Below are positions 15,477 through 18,374 of a stretch of DNA of 18,374 nt, piece after piece (within the stretch, counting starts at the first letter, position 1; every line of letters begins with the position of its first letter). The translations under genes and the position numbers were made by a program. The stretch covers positions 1-18,374 of the forward strand of contig LGGY01000139.1 of assembly GCA_001509335.1 (NCBI GenBank), given 5' to 3'. Below the pieces are notes generated by a model. That model worked only from the letters and a program-made list of their open reading frames with translations, did not search any database and was not told the DNA's origin. This DNA comes from Fidelibacterota bacterium 46_43 (GTDB lineage Bacteria; Fidelibacterota; Fidelibacteria; Fidelibacterales; Fidelibacteraceae).

Positions 15477-17303
15477 CTACATCAGTCCGTTCATATTGTT
15501 CTCTTTGTAAAGATTTTCAATTTCTTTCTTGTACTGTTCTTCCACTACTTTCCGTTTGATTTTCAGGCTGGGTGTCAGCTCACCGCTTTCAATAGTAAAG
15601 GCGTCGGGGATGAGGAGGAATTTCTTAATCTGTTCATAGCGGGGCAGGGCAGTCTGGCGGGTGGCGATATCTTCACCAATAAGATCTTTGAGTTCCTTTT
15701 TCTTCAGGATTTCTTCATAGGGTTCGTTAAATCCCTTTTCCTGAGCCCATTTTTCAATCACATCTTTAGCCGGGACAATCAAAGCTACCAGATAATTCCG
15801 CCGGTCTCCGATCACCACTATCTGATCAATATAGGGAGACTGACCCAGGAGATTTTCGATATTGGCCGGTGCAATATTTTTACCACCGGAGGTAACGATC
15901 AGATTCTTTTTCCGGTCGGTGATTTTCAGGTAACCGTCTTCATCCACCATGCCGACATCTCCGGTATGTAACCAGCCATCTTCATCAATGGCTTCCGCTG
16001 TGGCTTCCGGATTATTCCAGTAGCCTTTCATGATATTGCTGCCTTTAAAAAGAATTTCACCGTCATCTGCAACACGCATTTCACAACACGAGATGGTGGG
16101 GCCGACTTTACCAAAGCGGATATCATTGAGACGGTTCACATTGGTCACCGGAGACGTTTCGGTCAGGCCAAATCCTTCCAGAATGATAATATCTGCAGCG
16201 GCAAAAAATTCACCAATTTCTTTGGGCAGTGGAGCGCCGCCTGAAACGCAGAAACGAAGTTCTCCGCCGAAGACATCCTGAATTTGTTTAAAAACCAGTT
16301 TTTTAGCAATTCCATATTGAATTCCCAGCATGCCGGAGGGGTTTTTCCCCTTCACCAGATATTTTGAGGCCACTTCACGTCCGACCTGACTGGCCCAATT
16401 GAAAATTTTCTGTTTTACTGCTGGCGCGTCATGAATCTGATTGGTGATTCCCGCAAAGATCTTTTCATACAGTCGCGGGACACTGATCAGATAGTGGGGA
16501 CGGGCAATTTTAAGATATTCCGGAACCTTCAGAAAATCTTCGGCAATATAGATTTCCGATCCAAGCCAGAAGGTGAGATGAGAAGCCGCACGTTCAAAGC
16601 TGTGGCTGAGAGGCAAAAAGGAGAGCCAGCGGCTACCCGGTTCAAATTTCACTACTTCATAGGTGGATGTCACATCCGACACCAGATTGTAATGGGTCAG
16701 CATCACACCTTTGGGATTTCCCGTGGTTCCGGATGTATAAATCAGGGTCCACAGATCATCCTTCATGATTTTTTTTCCTTCATCAACCAGGGTTGTGCCG
16801 GATTCTTTTTTCTGTTCCCGGCCCATATCCAGCAGTTCACGAAAGGAGATGATCCATTTTTCATCAAAGGGTTCATCGTCCATCACCACCATGGTTTTCA
16901 AAGAAGGCAGGGACTTTTTAATTGAGATGATTTTTTCCGCTTGTTCCCGGGTGGAAACAATCACGGTACAGGTTTCGGAATCCTGAAGAATAAACTGGAT
17001 CTGGGGTTCCAGGAGTGTGGGATAAACAGCCACACTAACATACCCAAAATGGGCACAGGCATAATCAGTAAGAGTCCACTCTGACCGGTTTTCCGATTGA
17101 ATGGCCACGCGGTCTCCTTTTGTGAGTCCCAGCCGCCTGAGGCCAAAGGCAATCAATTCAATCCGGTCTGCCGCTTCGCGATAGGTCATGGAGACCCATT
17201 TCCCTCCCTTATTTTCATAGAATACATTCCTGTCCGGATTCCGGCTCAGGGATTCATTAAATAAATCAGGGATAACCATCAGCTTATTACGTTCGTTCGT
17301 CAT
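15477..17303 (-). CDS. Long-chain acyl-CoA synthetase (AMP-forming)
   Basis: A 608-residue ANL-superfamily ligase of the FAA1/long-chain type, which activates fatty acids to acyl-CoA through an acyl-adenylate. Visible motifs are the P-loop YTSGTTGNPKG (189-199), LPLSHSFER (230-238), SVPRLYEKIF (274-283), CVSGGAPLP (352-360), GFGLTET (377-383), HTGDVG (446-451), ITDRKKNLIVTSGGKNIAP (461-479) and the C-terminal GELTPSLKIKRK with its conserved lysines. The enzyme is full length with catalytic motifs intact, and there is no signal peptide; such proteins are cytoplasmic or peripheral at the inner membrane. AGGAGG sits five bases before the ATG at 17303. It lies 72 bases downstream of a close paralogue on the same strand, probably a tandem duplication and one transcript. 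Chain-length preference cannot be read from the sequence. Confidence 0.92.
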   Translation of the reverse strand: MTNERNKLMVIPDLFNESLSRNPDRNVFYENKGGKWVSMTYREAADRIELIAFGLRRLGLTKGDRVAIQSENRSEWTLTDYACAHFGYVSVAVYPTLLEPQIQFILQDSETCTVIVSTREQAEKIISIKKSLPSLKTMVVMDDEPFDEKWIISFRELLDMGREQKKESGTTLVDEGKKIMKDDLWTLIYTSGTTGNPKGVMLTHYNLVSDVTSTYEVVKFEPGSRWLSFLPLSHSFERAASHLTFWLGSEIYIAEDFLKVPEYLKIARPHYLISVPRLYEKIFAGITNQIHDAPAVKQKIFNWASQVGREVASKYLVKGKNPSGMLGIQYGIAKKLVFKQIQDVFGGELRFCVSGGAPLPKEIGEFFAAADIIILEGFGLTETSPVTNVNRLNDIRFGKVGPTISCCEMRVADDGEILFKGSNIMKGYWNNPEATAEAIDEDGWLHTGDVGMVDEDGYLKITDRKKNLIVTSGGKNIAPANIENLLGQSPYIDQIVVIGDRRNYLVALIVPAKDVIEKWAQEKGFNEPYEEILKKKELKDLIGEDIATRQTALPRYEQIKKFLLIPDAFTIESGELTPSLKIKRKVVEEQYKKEIENLYKENNMNGLM

Positions 17304-17375
17304 CGTTCCCTCCTGTTCGGATATATGTGTGAAGGATAAGGATCCCGGCCTGATTCTCAGGTTCCCGCAAGAGGC

Positions 17376-18374
17376 TCAGGCTGAATACAGGGCATCGATT
17401 TCCTTCTTGTATTTTTCTTCCACAACTTTACGTTTGATTTTCATACTGGGTGTCAGCTCTCCCCCTTCGATGGTAAATGGCTTGGGAGGGATAAAGAACT
17501 TTTTCACCTTTTCATACCGGGCAAATTCTTCCTGCAGGTGCTGTATTTCATGATCAATCAGTGTGTACACTTCGGGTTTATTCCGGAGTTCATCCCAGGA
17601 TGAGTAGTTAATTCCGCTGGCTTTGGCCCAAAGCTCCACAGCTTCCTGGGCTGGTACAACGGCAGCTGTCAGAAAATTACGCCGGTCCCCAATCACTACG
17701 ATCTCATCGATATACCGGGATTTGCTCAGCGCGGTTTCTATCTGGAAAGGTGCAATATTCTTACCGCCTGATGTGACAATGATATTTTTTTTACGGTCGG
17801 TAATCTGGAGAAAGCCTTCATCATCGACCGTCCCGATATCACCGGAATGAAACCAGCCATCCTCATCGATGACTTCTTTTGTGGCTTCTTCATTTTTCCA
17901 GTATCCCTGCATGATATTGGGACCCCGGAAGAGTATTTCCCCGTCATCAGCGATTTTCATTTCCACATCCGGCAGTGTGGGTCCCACTTTTCCGAATTTA
18001 ATGTTATCCCGGGGATTTACATTGGTTACCGGTGTGGTTTCGGTCAGACCAAATCCTTCCAGGATCACAATGCCTGCGGACGCAAAAAACTCACCCACGA
18101 CCTGGGGCAGGGGGGCTCCGCCAGAAATACCGAAGATAAAATGACCCCCAAAGGCATCCATGACCTTGGACAAAACCAGTTTATTGGCCAAACGGTATTT
18201 AAAACCGATCAAACCGGACGGTTCTTTGCCTTTCTGGATAAAATCCCGTGCCGCAACACTCCCCACATTCTTGGCCCAGAAAAAAATCTTTTGTTTCAAT
18301 GGAGAAGCCTGGCCAATATCATCCAGAACCTTGGCATAAATCTTTTCATATAAACGAGGAACACTGACCAGGTA
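17376..18374 (-). CDS. Long-chain acyl-CoA synthetase, paralogue, 5' partial
   Basis: The C-terminal 332 residues of a second FAA1-type acyl-CoA synthetase. The frame is open to the window edge, beginning YLVSVPRLYEKIY, which matches residue 271 onward of the neighbouring synthetase; the P-loop half lies outside the window. The TTG at 18297 is internal, not a start. Conserved elements are GISGGAPLP, GFGLTETTPVTNVN, GEILFRGPNIMQGYW, HSGDIG, ITDRKKNIIVTSGGKNIAP and GELTPSMKIKRKVVEEKYKK. The two proteins are collinear and strongly similar through these blocks. They differ most near the C-terminal domain, where this one carries a longer stretch around SSWDELRNKPEVYTLIDHEI. It is probably the first gene of the pair on one transcript, with a 72-base gap to the second. 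Enzyme class is secure; substrate specialisation relative to the paralogue is unknown. Confidence 0.9.
   Translation of the reverse strand, partial: YLVSVPRLYEKIYAKVLDDIGQASPLKQKIFFWAKNVGSVAARDFIQKGKEPSGLIGFKYRLANKLVLSKVMDAFGGHFIFGISGGAPLPQVVGEFFASAGIVILEGFGLTETTPVTNVNPRDNIKFGKVGPTLPDVEMKIADDGEILFRGPNIMQGYWKNEEATKEVIDEDGWFHSGDIGTVDDEGFLQITDRKKNIIVTSGGKNIAPFQIETALSKSRYIDEIVVIGDRRNFLTAAVVPAQEAVELWAKASGINYSSWDELRNKPEVYTLIDHEIQHLQEEFARYEKVKKFFIPPKPFTIEGGELTPSMKIKRKVVEEKYKKEIDALYSA

Noticed and set aside
17349..17361. Small inverted repeat CCTGA-TTC-TCAGG between the two acyl-CoA synthetase genes
   Set aside because: The stem is only five pairs with a three-base loop and no T-run, so it is not credible as a terminator or operator.
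1..18374. Defence island, mobile element, CRISPR array or biosynthetic cluster
   Set aside because: I saw no transposase, integrase, restriction, nuclease-toxin, Cas or assembly-line enzyme motifs, and no arrays of short repeats; nearly all bases are accounted for by housekeeping-type genes.

Overview
The window reads as chromosomal DNA from a Gram-negative (diderm) bacterium with an LPS-type outer membrane. The evidence is an LptD homologue, whose N-terminal OstA-like part and conserved segments resemble LptD of the FCB superphylum (for example Neomarinimicrobiota, Calditrichota, Gemmatimonadota), together with a class A PBP with a cysteine-bearing periplasmic tail. I would not assign it below that level. 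Several genes have good Shine-Dalgarno sequences (the SDR, symporter and acyl-CoA synthetase genes, for example) and others have none. There is no tRNA, rRNA, CRISPR array, insertion sequence or phage gene, and no gene-free stretch longer than about 115 bases.

Layout. (1) Positions 1-3603, plus strand: the 3' part of lptD, then a degraded GNAT-family acetyltransferase remnant in which an N-terminal and a C-terminal piece survive in different frames, then a small cytoplasmic CBM9-like protein. (2) Positions 3600-7711, minus strand: recQ followed by the PBP1A gene, a DNA-repair helicase and a cell-wall synthase. (3) Positions 7824-11724, plus strand: a tightly coupled trio with ATGA overlaps. 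It consists of two divergent CPA2 (Na+/H+ exchanger)-like membrane proteins and a tRNA nucleotidyltransferase with an HD domain. (4) Positions 11721-14383, minus strand: a short-chain dehydrogenase and then a sodium:solute symporter. (5) Positions 14447-15412, plus strand: a PLP-dependent D-cysteine desulfhydrase/ACC-deaminase-like enzyme, closed by a perfect 12-bp-stem bidirectional terminator. (6) Positions 15477-18374, minus strand: two tandem paralogous long-chain acyl-CoA synthetases, the upstream one cut by the window edge.

Most of the content is housekeeping: envelope assembly (LptD, PBP1A), genome maintenance (RecQ), tRNA 3'-end maturation (Cca) and fatty-acid activation. I see no convincing new multi-gene defence or mobile system. 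The observations most worth following are the coupled pair of CPA2-like proteins, both of which seem to lack the usual ion-binding aspartates; the decayed acetyltransferase; the exactly two cysteines in the visible LptD, placed for one plug-to-barrel disulfide; and the unusual phenylalanine in the substrate motif of the D-cysteine desulfhydrase homologue.
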